Origin: Chloroflexota bacterium
Lineage (GTDB): Bacteria; Chloroflexota; Anaerolineae; Promineifilales; Promineifilaceae
Reading direction: 5' to 3'
Assembly: GCA_963169155.1 (NCBI GenBank)
Contig: CAUJGI010000441.1
Location: forward strand, 1 to 22,311
DNA: 22,311 bases
Numbering within the stretch: the stretch's first letter is position 1; every line of letters starts with the position of its first letter. Position numbers and translations under genes: made by a program. A model generated the notes under the pieces. The model did no database searches. It saw only the letters and a program-made list of their open reading frames with translations, and was not told where the DNA came from. Shown one piece after another: positions 6,879-14,542 of the stretch.

Positions 6879-8108
6879 TCAAGTTGAAATGTACAGCAGC
6901 ATGGCCGCGCCGAGCGCCACCATGACGACGCCATACCACAAACGAATTTTCAAGCTGTGTTCCCGCTCCCAACGAGCCCATGTCTTGGCCGCCATGCGGT
7001 TGCCTACCAGCAGCAAAATAATGATCAGCGGCAGCACAAACATGATGTTGTACAAAGCCAGGTAACTTACGCCCCAGGCTAACGTCGTTTTAGCGTTTAG
7101 CAGAGTAATGATGGAAACATAAATTCCGCCAGAACAGGGGAATGTGCATAACCCGACCACTAAACCGGCCATCATCGTCGTGGGCAGCGTAGCTTGTTTA
7201 ATCAGAGTTTGGGTACGGGCTCCGGCAATTTTGGGCATGTGCAGCTTGATAGGAAATTTGGGGAAGAAATACTCAATCAGGTTGATAATCCCCAGGCCAA
7301 TCAGCAGCCAGGCTCCGGCCCGGGCCACAAAGTGAGGATCATCAGAGAAGCGCACCGCCTGCAAAAGGCCCAGGCCAATGGCAAAGTAAACCAGGAAAAT
7401 CATGCCTACGTAAACAAAACCAAGCTTCAGAATATGGCCCCGTGATTTGCGCAGCGTAAACAGAAAAGCCAGCAGCAGCAAAATCACGGCAAAGGCGCAG
7501 GGATTCACTGAATCTAATAAACCAGTGACAATTACCGCAGGCAACAGTTGACCCAGGTTGGCCAAACCAATGGGCAACGGCCCAGCGGCCGTTACTGCCT
7601 GGGTTAGCGCCTCGGCAAAGGGCACATCAATGGGATATGTTTGAACCTCACCTGCCCAGGCCCACAAGCGGAATTCCGTTGGTTCACCATGCATCTCTGG
7701 CTGCCAGAGGACCAATCTAGAAGGCAAGTCCGGCGTGGTAAGCGCCGCATCAATTAGTCTGGGCGGGACATGACCGAGAACAACCAACGTACCATTTTTG
7801 GTAGGCACAAAGGCGTAAAGCGAATCGGCAATGGAGCGGGGCAGCCCGATTTCATCGGCCAGCTGCAGCAGTTGGGTGCGTTCCTCCGGGCGCGTGTAGT
7901 CGTGGATTTCTGGATTGGTGGCGGCTCCCTGGGCTTGCAGCGTGGGGATGAGGACGTCTTCGGTGTAGGGCCAGCAGTCGGCACAGCCTGCACTGAAAAA
8001 GATGTGGGTCCGATTGGGATCGACTGCCTGCTGGGCCGTGGCTGTAGAGATCACAGCCAGCAGGGCAGCGATTGAAAGGAGGGCTTTCATGAATAAAGGT
8101 TTGGGCAT
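6879..8108 (-). CDS. Thioredoxin-like domain fused to CcdA/DsbD-type membrane domain
   Basis: The protein has 409 residues from the chosen start. A signal peptide covers about 1-26. A thioredoxin-like domain then holds THIFFSAGCADC (CxxC at Cys42 and Cys45). From about 187 a CcdA-type core of six or more helices follows, with DSVNPCAFA (Cys204) and GLCTFPCSGG (Cys321, Cys325). CcdA proteins move electrons from cytoplasmic thioredoxin to extracytoplasmic thiols. Here the acceptor domain appears to be attached at the N-terminus, the reverse of DsbD's C-terminal thioredoxin. The open frame reaches 8162, but the ATG at 8108 lies seven bases after the upstream stop. The ATG at 8090 is also possible. 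No clear ribosome site is seen, so coupling is likely. Confidence 0.85.
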   Translation of the reverse strand: MPKPLFMKALLSIAALLAVISTATAQQAVDPNRTHIFFSAGCADCWPYTEDVLIPTLQAQGAATNPEIHDYTRPEERTQLLQLADEIGLPRSIADSLYAFVPTKNGTLVVLGHVPPRLIDAALTTPDLPSRLVLWQPEMHGEPTEFRLWAWAGEVQTYPIDVPFAEALTQAVTAAGPLPIGLANLGQLLPAVIVTGLLDSVNPCAFAVILLLLAFLFTLRKSRGHILKLGFVYVGMIFLVYFAIGLGLLQAVRFSDDPHFVARAGAWLLIGLGIINLIEYFFPKFPIKLHMPKIAGARTQTLIKQATLPTTMMAGLVVGLCTFPCSGGIYVSIITLLNAKTTLAWGVSYLALYNIMFVLPLIIILLLVGNRMAAKTWARWEREHSLKIRLWYGVVMVALGAAMLLYIST

Positions 8109-8115
8109 GATGGAA

Positions 8116-8607
8116 TTATTTGGTGAGTGACCAGACAAAAGTGCGCGATGGAGCATCGACATTAGTAATGGTCAGCGTCAATTGGGAGGCACCTTCGAGC
8201 ACGGTCGTTCCCTCAACAACCGCCGGAAACGTGAGCACCCCAGACACATGGTGGCCTCCCGGCACAGCGTCCCAGAGTGTGGCCGACACGGTACGGCCGT
8301 TATCTGTCGTCAGTGTGGCCAGTTCAGCCAGGTCCATACTCAGGTCCACTGAATGGGTGTCCATGACCACCTCAAAGGCTAATTCTGATACTTCCTGCTC
8401 CAGATCAACCGGCGTGACGGAGACAGTGACGGCACCTTGCTCGTCTACGGCCGTATCCAACACGGCCGCTTCTTTTGGAGCAGTCGATTCGTTTGCCGCC
8501 TCTTCAGCCGCCGCCACAACTGGCAGCTGCGCGGCCGGTTCGCTGCCACACGCTGCTAAAAATCCAGCAAAAAACAATCCTGTAATCAGTAAAATGTTGC
8601 GTTTCAT
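8116..8607 (-). CDS. Lipoprotein with THSVDL and GGHH motifs, unknown function
   Basis: The protein has 163 residues. A lipoprotein signal ends in the lipobox LAAC (Cys20). A low-complexity Ala/Glu linker follows, then a beta-rich domain (about 58-163). The domain has MDTHSVDLSMDL (His85) and WDAVPGGHHVSGVLTFP (His119, His120). I recall this THSxDL...GGHHxSGxLxFP pattern from uncharacterised lipoproteins, but I cannot name the family. The histidines are candidate metal ligands. The start overlaps the stop of the upstream membrane-protein gene as ATGA (8604-8607), so the two are translationally coupled. Longer reading of the same frame upstream is only the shadow of that gene. Confidence 0.8.
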   Translation of the reverse strand: MKRNILLITGLFFAGFLAACGSEPAAQLPVVAAAEEAANESTAPKEAAVLDTAVDEQGAVTVSVTPVDLEQEVSELAFEVVMDTHSVDLSMDLAELATLTTDNGRTVSATLWDAVPGGHHVSGVLTFPAVVEGTTVLEGASQLTLTITNVDAPSRTFVWSLTK

Positions 8608-9092
8608 ACAGCCTCCACCGCCGCCGTGAATTGCAGCGCCTGCCGTCTTTCCTTCATTAAAATGACGAGCATGTAAATGATGCCCAAAATCGTTGTGCCC
8701 AGGCCCACCAGCATGAAAGCAATCCTGTACTCGGCCAGGAATGTGGCCGCCGCCGTCAAGCCAAGAATGGGCAGGACATCTGTGACATGGTGGGCGCAGC
8801 AGGCGACCATCGCCACTGTGGACATGCCACCGCCGGCTCCAGTTAACGCACCGCTGGGGCCGGTATGCGTCACGGGCACAAACAACCGCTTTTTCAGGAT
8901 AATGTAGAGCGCGGCCTGCACACCAAAACCCAGAATGATGGGCACCACAATCCAGCGATCTTCCCAAAACAGATCCAGGGCGTGCTGCGGGTTTTCAACC
9001 CAGGAAACAAGACCAAAGTAGAGCAGTGCCAACAGACCTGAACCTGCTAATCCTGCACCCAAGGGCCATAAAATTCGTTTGCTCAGCGTCAT
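8604..9092 (-). CDS. Four-helix membrane protein with CCAHH motif, unknown function
   Basis: This 162-residue protein has four predicted membrane helices (about 8-30, 48-67, 92-118, 124-146). Helix 3 starts with AMVACCAHHVTDVLP, placing Cys98, Cys99, His101 and His102 at a membrane boundary. This recalls the vicinal cysteines of mercury transporters such as MerT, but there is no other likeness, so transport is only a guess. The ATG at 9092 is preferred over an in-frame ATG at 9185 because GGAGAAG lies at proper distance. It is the first gene of the minus-strand operon and is coupled by ATGA to the lipoprotein gene. Confidence 0.75.
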   Translation of the reverse strand: MTLSKRILWPLGAGLAGSGLLALLYFGLVSWVENPQHALDLFWEDRWIVVPIILGFGVQAALYIILKKRLFVPVTHTGPSGALTGAGGGMSTVAMVACCAHHVTDVLPILGLTAAATFLAEYRIAFMLVGLGTTILGIIYMLVILMKERRQALQFTAAVEAV

Positions 9093-9301
9093 AAAATCTT
9101 CTCCAATAGTTGCATACAGTAAGCATATAAAAACAAAGCACCGGCAACGAGCGCTAAATGGCGCATCATAGAAAATTGATGACAAATGTCATTTTGGCAT
9201 ACGCCAAATGGCCTATGGCCAGGCGACTGTTTGGCTCTGGTTGAGAATTCGGATTTGCGGAATAATGAAAGGGGTTAGAAAGTATAAAAATGAGGAATAA
9301 A
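9093..9301. promoter_or_regulatory. Divergent promoter region with clustered palindromes
   Basis: This 209-base gap separates the minus operon from the plus-strand metal genes and must hold both promoters. Palindromes seen are GCGC-TAAATG-GCGC (9151-9164), ATGACA-AA-TGTCAT (9179-9192), TTTGGC-ATAC-GCCAAA (9193-9208) and TGGCC-TAT-GGCCA (9209-9221). The run from 9179 to 9221 is almost entirely dyad-symmetric, which suggests operator sites or a REP-like element. A weak plus-strand promoter could be TTGAGA (9241-9246) with TAATGA (9263-9268). No strong -10/-35 pair was found for the minus strand. Confidence 0.5.
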
Positions 9302-9727
9302 ATGGCAGATGTCGTTTTGAACGTGGATTCGCTACAAAAACCAATAAACCTAAACCATTTGGCGCAGGTTCTAAAGCAGCTTTCGGGTGTCACGGCCGTT
9401 CACATTGATCCTACTACTTTACAGACAGCAGTTTCTTATGAACGGCAAAAAGCAGATACATTTACGTTGGTAGCAGCGGTTCAAGATAGTGGTTACAGAA
9501 TCCTCACTGAATCTGTAACTCTATTTGTAGGCGGTATGAGCTGCGCCAGCTGCGCTTTTCACGTTGAAACTGCCCTGACGGACACTCCTGGCGTTGTGGC
9601 AGCTGATATACATTTACAAACTGGGGAAACGACTGTTACAATAGCTGACAATAGGCTTGGCTTAAACGTACTTTATGAAACAATTCAAGAGGCTGGCTAT
9701 TACCCTAGTGGACTGGTAACTGGTAGT
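9302..9727 (+). CDS. Double heavy-metal-associated (HMA) domain protein, CopZ-like
   Basis: The 142-residue cytoplasmic protein is built of two ferredoxin-like HMA domains. Domain 1 (about 1-68) has the fold pattern (GVTAVHIDPTTLQTAVSY) but no metal-binding CxxC. Domain 2 (about 71-138) has the full GGMSCASC loop with Cys81 and Cys84. HMA chaperones of this kind bind Cu(I), or more rarely Zn/Cd, and pass it to P1B ATPases. The start is the ATG at 9302, with GAGGA six bases upstream; an ATG at 9290 overlaps that ribosome site. A TAA follows the last codon at 9728-9730. A YHS protein gene follows 15 bases later. The likely client is one of the two ATPases further along the strand. Confidence 0.85.
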
Positions 9728-9745
9728 TAAAAAAGGAGAAAAATC

Positions 9746-9928
9746 ATGGCAATCGATCCGGTATGTGGTATGGAAGTAGACGAGAAAACAGCTACGATCA
9801 CTTCAGAATATGAAGGTGAAACCTATTACTTTTGCGCCCCTGGGTGCAAAACTGCTTTTGATAAAGAGCCAGAGAAATATCTAAAGGGTGATGCATCCAG
9901 CAGTCACCAGCACACCCATCACCATTAA
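9746..9928 (+). CDS. YHS domain protein with His-rich tail
   Basis: This 60-residue protein is essentially one YHS domain: MAIDPVCGMEVD (Cys7) and YYFCAPGCKTAFDKEPEKY (Cys30, Cys34). The tail is SSSHQHTHHH. YHS domains occur in copper ATPases and copper-handling proteins and bind metal through these cysteines. The His-rich tail adds a second likely metal site. AAAAAGGAGAAAAATC gives a strong ribosome site. It lies between the HMA chaperone and the DUF2085 gene and probably belongs to the same transcript. Soluble and cytoplasmic, with no signal peptide. Confidence 0.9.
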   Translation: MAIDPVCGMEVDEKTATITSEYEGETYYFCAPGCKTAFDKEPEKYLKGDASSSHQHTHHH

Positions 9929-9946
9929 ATTAGAAGGCTTATCGTT

Positions 9947-10738
9947 ATGGCAGCACCTTCCTTGAGTAACAACAGCCGGAGCAACGCCGTCCTCCTCAAC
10001 AAAGCGCTATATTGGTTTAGCCGCCATTGGCTGTCTGCCATTTCACTAATTCTAATTGTTTTCAATGGCCTTCCCTGGCTGGCCCCCCTTTTTATGGAAC
10101 AGGGATGGGAAAGGGCTGGTAATTCTATCTATCTCATCTACGGCGTTTTGTGTCATCAAATGCCGCAGCGCTCCTTTTTTCTGTTTGGCCCCAGCCCCAT
10201 GATTCCCCTGGAAACTGTCCAGGCCATTTGGCAAGATACCGCCAATCCCCTGATTCTACGCCAGTTTGTAGGCGATACGGCCGTAGGCTGGAAAGTCGCC
10301 TGGTCAGATCGCATGGTGTACATGTACACCAGCCCGCTGCTCTTTGGCCTTGCCTTCTGGCCCCTGCGCCGCCGGCTCAAGCCACTCTCTTTATGGGGTT
10401 TTCTCCTCTTTCTCCTGCCAATGGCTGTCGATGGTACCACCCACATCCTGAGCGAATTGCTAGGCGGGATAGGCGGCGGTTTTCGCTATACAAACGGCTG
10501 GCTGGCTGCCTTGACGAACAATATCTTTCCCGTAACTTTTTATACGGGTGACGCTTTCGGCTCCTTCAACGCCTGGATGCGGCTCCTGACCGGTATTTTA
10601 TTTGGTCTGGGCGTCGTCTTGTTTGCTTATCCTCGACTCCAGGCAACCTTTGACCAAACGGCAAACCAGATTTTCCTGAAATTCCGAAAAGCAGAAATGG
10701 CAGCAATACTCAGAGAGCAAAGATTGCCCGATCTCTAG
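9947..10738 (+). CDS. DUF2085 family integral membrane protein
   Basis: The protein has 263 residues with about five membrane helices. The DUF2085 hallmark is visible: YGVLCHQMPQRSFFLFG (Cys69, His70, Gln71), and later DGTTHILSELLG (Asp162, His166) and LLGGIGGGFRYTNGW. The conserved Cys-His and Asp-His residues near the membrane face suggest a metal-dependent or redox role, but the family function is not known. The ATG follows a weak ribosome site (AGAAGGC about ten bases upstream) and lies 18 bases after the YHS stop. The following gap of 35 bases has degenerate heptamer-like text (TCTCCAATCTCTGATTACCAA). Confidence 0.8.
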   Translation: MAAPSLSNNSRSNAVLLNKALYWFSRHWLSAISLILIVFNGLPWLAPLFMEQGWERAGNSIYLIYGVLCHQMPQRSFFLFGPSPMIPLETVQAIWQDTANPLILRQFVGDTAVGWKVAWSDRMVYMYTSPLLFGLAFWPLRRRLKPLSLWGFLLFLLPMAVDGTTHILSELLGGIGGGFRYTNGWLAALTNNIFPVTFYTGDAFGSFNAWMRLLTGILFGLGVVLFAYPRLQATFDQTANQIFLKFRKAEMAAILREQRLPDL

Positions 10739-10773
10739 TCTCCAATCTCTGATTACCAATCATGAATTGACCT

Positions 10774-11436
10774 ATGAACGATCCCATTCGCGTTTTGTTA
10801 GCAGATGATCACGCCGTCGTTCGGGCCGGTATTCGCCAATTTTTGGAACAGGCGGATGACATCATTGTTGTGGCCGAAGCCGACGACGGTGAAATGGCGC
10901 GTGAACTGATTGCCCAACACAAACCAGACGTGGCCGTGCTAGATATCCAAATGCCCAAGGCCACCGGCATCGAGGTTACCCGTTGGGTACGTGCCAATCA
11001 TCGCGACGTAGGTGTCCTGATTTTAACTGCCTACGATGATGATCCTTACGTGATGGCGGTGCTGCAAGCAGGGGCCAACGGCTATATCCTCAAAACGGCT
11101 TCGCCGGCAAACATCTTGCAGGCTGTCCGCGATGTTCATGAAGGTAAATCTGCCCTTGACCCAGCTGTGACGGCTCGCCTAATGAACCAGATAGCTGGGC
11201 GTACAACTCCTGACCAAATGTCATTTGAAAGTTTAACCGAACGGGAGCTTGAGGTACTGTCACTGGCAGGCAAAGGGTATACAAATAAAGCCATTGCTAT
11301 GCAATTGGGTATCAGTGACCGTACCGTTCAAGGTCATCTGGCCAAAACATACCACAAGCTGGATGCCAATAGCCGAACCGAAGCTGTTATGAAAGCCGTC
11401 TCGTTAGGACTCATTTCAGCGGAGATTTCAGATTGA
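10774..11436 (+). CDS. NarL/FixJ-type response regulator with LuxR HTH
   Basis: The protein has 220 residues. The receiver domain (about 4-120) is complete: acidic pair Asp11-Asp12, phosphoacceptor Asp57 (VLDIQMP), Thr85 and Lys107. A LuxR-type helix-turn-helix lies at about 150-213 (SLTERELEVLSLAGKGYTNK, SDRTVQGHLAKTYHKL). It should bind DNA when phosphorylated by the histidine kinase encoded next. The kinase start (TTG) overlaps this stop by TTGA, so they form one two-component unit. No good ribosome site precedes the ATG. The target genes are not known; the neighbouring metal genes are candidates. Confidence 0.92.
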   Translation: MNDPIRVLLADDHAVVRAGIRQFLEQADDIIVVAEADDGEMARELIAQHKPDVAVLDIQMPKATGIEVTRWVRANHRDVGVLILTAYDDDPYVMAVLQAGANGYILKTASPANILQAVRDVHEGKSALDPAVTARLMNQIAGRTTPDQMSFESLTERELEVLSLAGKGYTNKAIAMQLGISDRTVQGHLAKTYHKLDANSRTEAVMKAVSLGLISAEISD

Positions 11437-13139
11437 GCTCGCGTCGTTGGCTTCGCATTCCCAGTCTTCCCTTGCAACTTTTTATTATCATCGTCTTGCC
11501 TCTAACTTTACTGCTGCTGGTCATTGCTTTTGGCAGTCTCGGTTTACACCAACGCGCTATGCGCACCATGGTTGGCGAACGGGATGAGCGTGCCACGCGG
11601 GCTGCATCGGCCGCCATTACAGAACAAATTCATTATCGTCAATCTGCTATTCGCAGCGTTGCCCTTCAGGCGGCCAACGTTTCTGAACCAGAACATGCCC
11701 TGGCTGATGCTTCATTCCTTCTACCAGAATTTGAGGGCGGTGTTGCCCTTTACACTGTCGCCGGTGAGTTGCTAGTGGCCTCTAACGGAATTGAAGTGTG
11801 GCAAACCCGCGCCGTTCCTGAGCGTTTACCCTCATTTAGCGCTGCCGCAGCCACTAACAATGCTTCTATTTTGCCTTCATTGATGGATCCGATTCGCGGT
11901 GAAGAATTGATGTTAATCGCAGCCGCATCTGATGATTTCATCGCTGTAGGCGCATTTTCTCCAAGTTCCCTTGTACGGCAAGCGTTGGCCGATATCTTCA
12001 GTAGTAATGATCAGGCGGCTACTTACGTGGTTACAGCCGACGGCAATGTTTTATTCCAGGGCGGTACGCTCCATTGGACAGATTCCCAATTGCAAGAACA
12101 CCCTGGGGTCGCTGCTGCTTTGCGTGGTGAAACGGGCACGACTTATCTTAATGTTGCCGGTGAAGAGCATGTCATCGCATTCAGCCCGATTACGCCTGTT
12201 GGTTGGGCCTTGGTGATAGAAGAGCCGTGGCGAGCGGTAACTGATCCATTGCTTCGCGCCACAGAAATGGCTCCGCTTATCCTTATTCCCGTTCTAGTCA
12301 TCGCCCTAGTTGCTTTGGGATTCGGCATACGCCAGGTTGTTCAACCTCTTCAATCGCTGGAGAAAAAAGCAACAGAACTGGGTTGGGGAGACTTTTCTGC
12401 CATTGAGAAGCCGGTTGGTGGCATCAATGAAATTCAGCGGCTGCAAACGGAGCTAATCCACATGGCCAGAAAGGTACAGTTGGCACAGCAAAGTTTGCGT
12501 GGCTATTTGAGTGCTGTTACCACAGGCCAGGAAGATGAGCGCCGACGGCTGGCTCGCGATCTACATGATGACACCATCCAGTCGCTTATCGCTCTGAATC
12601 AGCAAATTCAACTGGCGCAAATGTCAGCCATAGATGATGGAAACGCAGATCGGCTGGCGACCATGCAACAAATGGCCGAGCAAATTGTGGCTGATTTGCG
12701 TCGCCTGACAAGAGACTTACGGCCGATTTACCTGGAAGATTTAGGCCTTGTTCCGGCGCTGGAGATGCTGGGGCATGATATGAGGCAGGCCACTGGATTG
12801 TCCATTGTGTTTGAAAAAAGGGGTAAGGAGCGCAGACTCCCGCCTAACGTGGAGTTGGCCTTGTACCGGATCGCCCAAGAGGGTTTAAGTAACGTCGTGC
12901 GCCATGCAAAAGCCAATCAGGCCAATGTTTCCCTGCAATTCACTGAACAAGAAGTTGCACTCACCGTAAAGGATGATGGTGTAGGTTTTGTTGTCCCAGA
13001 AAGCCCGGCCGAAATGGCCCCAGCCGGACATTTTGGCTTGCTGGGTGTGCAGGAACGAGCAGAATCTATTGGGGCGCGGCTGGAAATTGAGTCGGCTCCA
13101 GGTCAGGGAACGCGCCTTCAAGTATTTTTAGGTAATTGA
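11433..13139 (+). CDS. NarX/DegS-type sensor histidine kinase (HisKA_3)
   Basis: The protein has 568 residues. A first membrane helix lies at about 13-35, an extracytoplasmic Cache-like sensor at about 36-278, a second helix at about 279-300, then a HAMP-like linker. The HisKA_3 dimerisation helix has EDERRRLARDLHDDTIQSL with phospho-His378. An HATPase domain follows with the N-box (AQEGLSNVVRHAKA, about 480) and G-boxes (DDGVGF at 514-519, GHFGLLGVQERA near 532). The start is TTG inside the response-regulator stop, with GGAG eight bases upstream. The signal sensed is not evident. Autophosphorylation at His378 and transfer to Asp57 of the partner are expected. Confidence 0.92.
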   Translation: MSSRRWLRIPSLPLQLFIIIVLPLTLLLLVIAFGSLGLHQRAMRTMVGERDERATRAASAAITEQIHYRQSAIRSVALQAANVSEPEHALADASFLLPEFEGGVALYTVAGELLVASNGIEVWQTRAVPERLPSFSAAAATNNASILPSLMDPIRGEELMLIAAASDDFIAVGAFSPSSLVRQALADIFSSNDQAATYVVTADGNVLFQGGTLHWTDSQLQEHPGVAAALRGETGTTYLNVAGEEHVIAFSPITPVGWALVIEEPWRAVTDPLLRATEMAPLILIPVLVIALVALGFGIRQVVQPLQSLEKKATELGWGDFSAIEKPVGGINEIQRLQTELIHMARKVQLAQQSLRGYLSAVTTGQEDERRRLARDLHDDTIQSLIALNQQIQLAQMSAIDDGNADRLATMQQMAEQIVADLRRLTRDLRPIYLEDLGLVPALEMLGHDMRQATGLSIVFEKRGKERRLPPNVELALYRIAQEGLSNVVRHAKANQANVSLQFTEQEVALTVKDDGVGFVVPESPAEMAPAGHFGLLGVQERAESIGARLEIESAPGQGTRLQVFLGN

Positions 13140-13170
13140 GCTTCAATCCTTTCATTAGGAAAACAGGAGC

Positions 13171-13752
13171 ATGCAAACACCATCACATTTTTTGCTAACG
13201 GCCGTTCTCGCCAAAAAAACACCCTCGCTCACCCACACTAATTCCAAAGTGTTGCTCCTGGTCGGTTCCATTTTGCCAGATCTGCCGCTTATTCTACTTA
13301 CAGTGGGCTACGAACTTTACTATCGTTGGTTTGCCACCCCGCCCACTCAGGGCAGCATTATGGTATATCTGCACTTTGATTTGTTTTTCAATGATCCCAT
13401 CTGGATAATAAGCCATAACTTCTTTCATTCGTTAGTTATCAATTTTGTATTGCTTGCCGTAGGGTATTGGGGAATGCAGCTAGAGCAGCGCTGGGCACGT
13501 CTGTTGTTTTGGCTAACGGTTGGTACCCTGTTTCATACCGTGATCGACATTCTTACCCACCACAGTGATGGGCCCTTGCTTTTCTTTCCTCTAAACTGGG
13601 AATATCGTTTTCCCAGCCCCATCAGCTACTGGGAATCCGCCTATTACGGCCGTCCCTTTCGAATCTTTGAATATAGCCTGGATACCCTTATCATCGTCTA
13701 CCTGTTAAGGTTAGGAATTTGGCGCAGGCAAAAGTCAGTCCGGTCAGGCTAA
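13171..13752 (+). CDS. YdjM/DUF457-like membrane metal-dependent hydrolase
   Basis: The protein has 193 residues and about four membrane helices. It has an early His (PSHFLLTAVLA, His6), GSILPDL (Asp37), SHNFFHSLV (His82, His86), and FHTVIDILTHHSDG (His122, Asp126, His130, His131). This distribution matches the membrane-bound metal-dependent hydrolase family (YdjM/YbcI, DUF457), where the His/Asp set is thought to bind zinc. The substrate is unknown. AGGA and AGGAG lie just upstream of the ATG. The next regulator gene follows after nine bases, so it is likely in one transcript with it. Confidence 0.8.
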   Translation: MQTPSHFLLTAVLAKKTPSLTHTNSKVLLLVGSILPDLPLILLTVGYELYYRWFATPPTQGSIMVYLHFDLFFNDPIWIISHNFFHSLVINFVLLAVGYWGMQLEQRWARLLFWLTVGTLFHTVIDILTHHSDGPLLFFPLNWEYRFPSPISYWESAYYGRPFRIFEYSLDTLIIVYLLRLGIWRRQKSVRSG

Positions 13753-13761
13753 AGAGGTTCA

Positions 13762-14409
13762 ATGACATCTGCTCCAACAGCCATAAAAGTGATAATAATG
13801 GCAGACGCCACGCTGCCCCGCCTGGCCTGGGAAGCCCTGCTTGGTCCGCAGCCTGGCCTGGAAGTTTGGGGCACAGCCGCACACCGGGAAGATCTCCTCG
13901 CCCTCTCACTTGACGATGGGCAAATGGCCGTCCTACTTGACTTGAAAGAACCCCTGCCGCCCCAAGTAGAACAAATTGCCAAAGCCATACCCGTTGCGGG
14001 TCAACTGTGTTTAGTTGACGAATATGATCTCAACCAAATTGTCGCTCTCTTGCAAGCCGGCGCTGTCGGCATCCTGAGCCGAAACGCTGCCTTGCCAGAA
14101 TTAACCCGAGCCCTCATTGCCGCCAGCCGGAGTGAAATTGTTCTACCGCCGGAACTGGCCGCCCAGGCATTAGCAGCCCTGGCGCGCGGTGGGCTGAGCA
14201 AAAAATCAAACATTGAAACGCTCACCGATAGAGAGCGCGATGTGTTAACGCTTTTAGCCAAAGGGATGACCAATAAAGACATTGCTCAAACCCTGTTTCT
14301 CAGCGTCCGCACCGTGGAAGCTCACTTGCGCAACATCTATGGCAAGCTGGATGTTGCCTCCCGCACTGAAGCCGTTTTGTGGGCCGTGCAGCACGGCTTT
14401 GAGCCGTGA
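13762..14409 (+). CDS. LuxR-family regulator with degenerate receiver domain
   Basis: The protein has 215 residues. The C-terminal LuxR helix-turn-helix (about 148-210: TLTDRERDVLTLLAKGMTNK, SVRTVEAHLRNIYGKL) is well kept. The N-terminal receiver-like domain keeps Asp60 (VLLDLKEP) but has only one acidic residue in the usual pair (MADAT, Asp15). The conserved Thr region reads LCLVDE, and the Lys position reads SRN. It may therefore work without phosphorylation or with altered switching. No kinase follows it. GAGG precedes the ATG. It sits nine bases after the hydrolase gene and is a second NarL-type regulator in the same strand run. Confidence 0.88.
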   Translation: MTSAPTAIKVIIMADATLPRLAWEALLGPQPGLEVWGTAAHREDLLALSLDDGQMAVLLDLKEPLPPQVEQIAKAIPVAGQLCLVDEYDLNQIVALLQAGAVGILSRNAALPELTRALIAASRSEIVLPPELAAQALAALARGGLSKKSNIETLTDRERDVLTLLAKGMTNKDIAQTLFLSVRTVEAHLRNIYGKLDVASRTEAVLWAVQHGFEP

Positions 14410-14542
14410 GTTAAGTATTACCCACAGAGAGTACAGAAATTTTTGAGATTCGTCTACAGTTCTCTATCCTCTCTTTTTCTGCTTCGGCTGCGCTCAGCAC
14501 AAGCCTGTGGCCATTCAATTGATTTTAGGTAATTTCACCTAG

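Noticed and set aside
8608..8967. Upstream extension of the lipoprotein frame to 8967
   Set aside because: The extension overlaps the 4-TM protein gene out of frame. The lipoprotein signal peptide starts at 8607 with an ATGA junction.
9166..9393. 75-residue open frame on the minus strand across the divergent promoter
   Set aside because: It overlaps the palindromes and the start of the HMA gene, and has no ribosome site or domain.
14523..14541. TTTTAGGTAATTTCACCTA as a solo insertion-sequence end
   Set aside because: It resembles the IS end (TTTAGGT) for only seven bases and has no partner. It also forms a small 5-pair dyad, so it may be part of a start region.
14410..14542. Possible gene or RNA in the gap before the hypothetical gene
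   Set aside because: No open frame with a ribosome site and no strong fold was seen; it is AT/pyrimidine-rich spacer.
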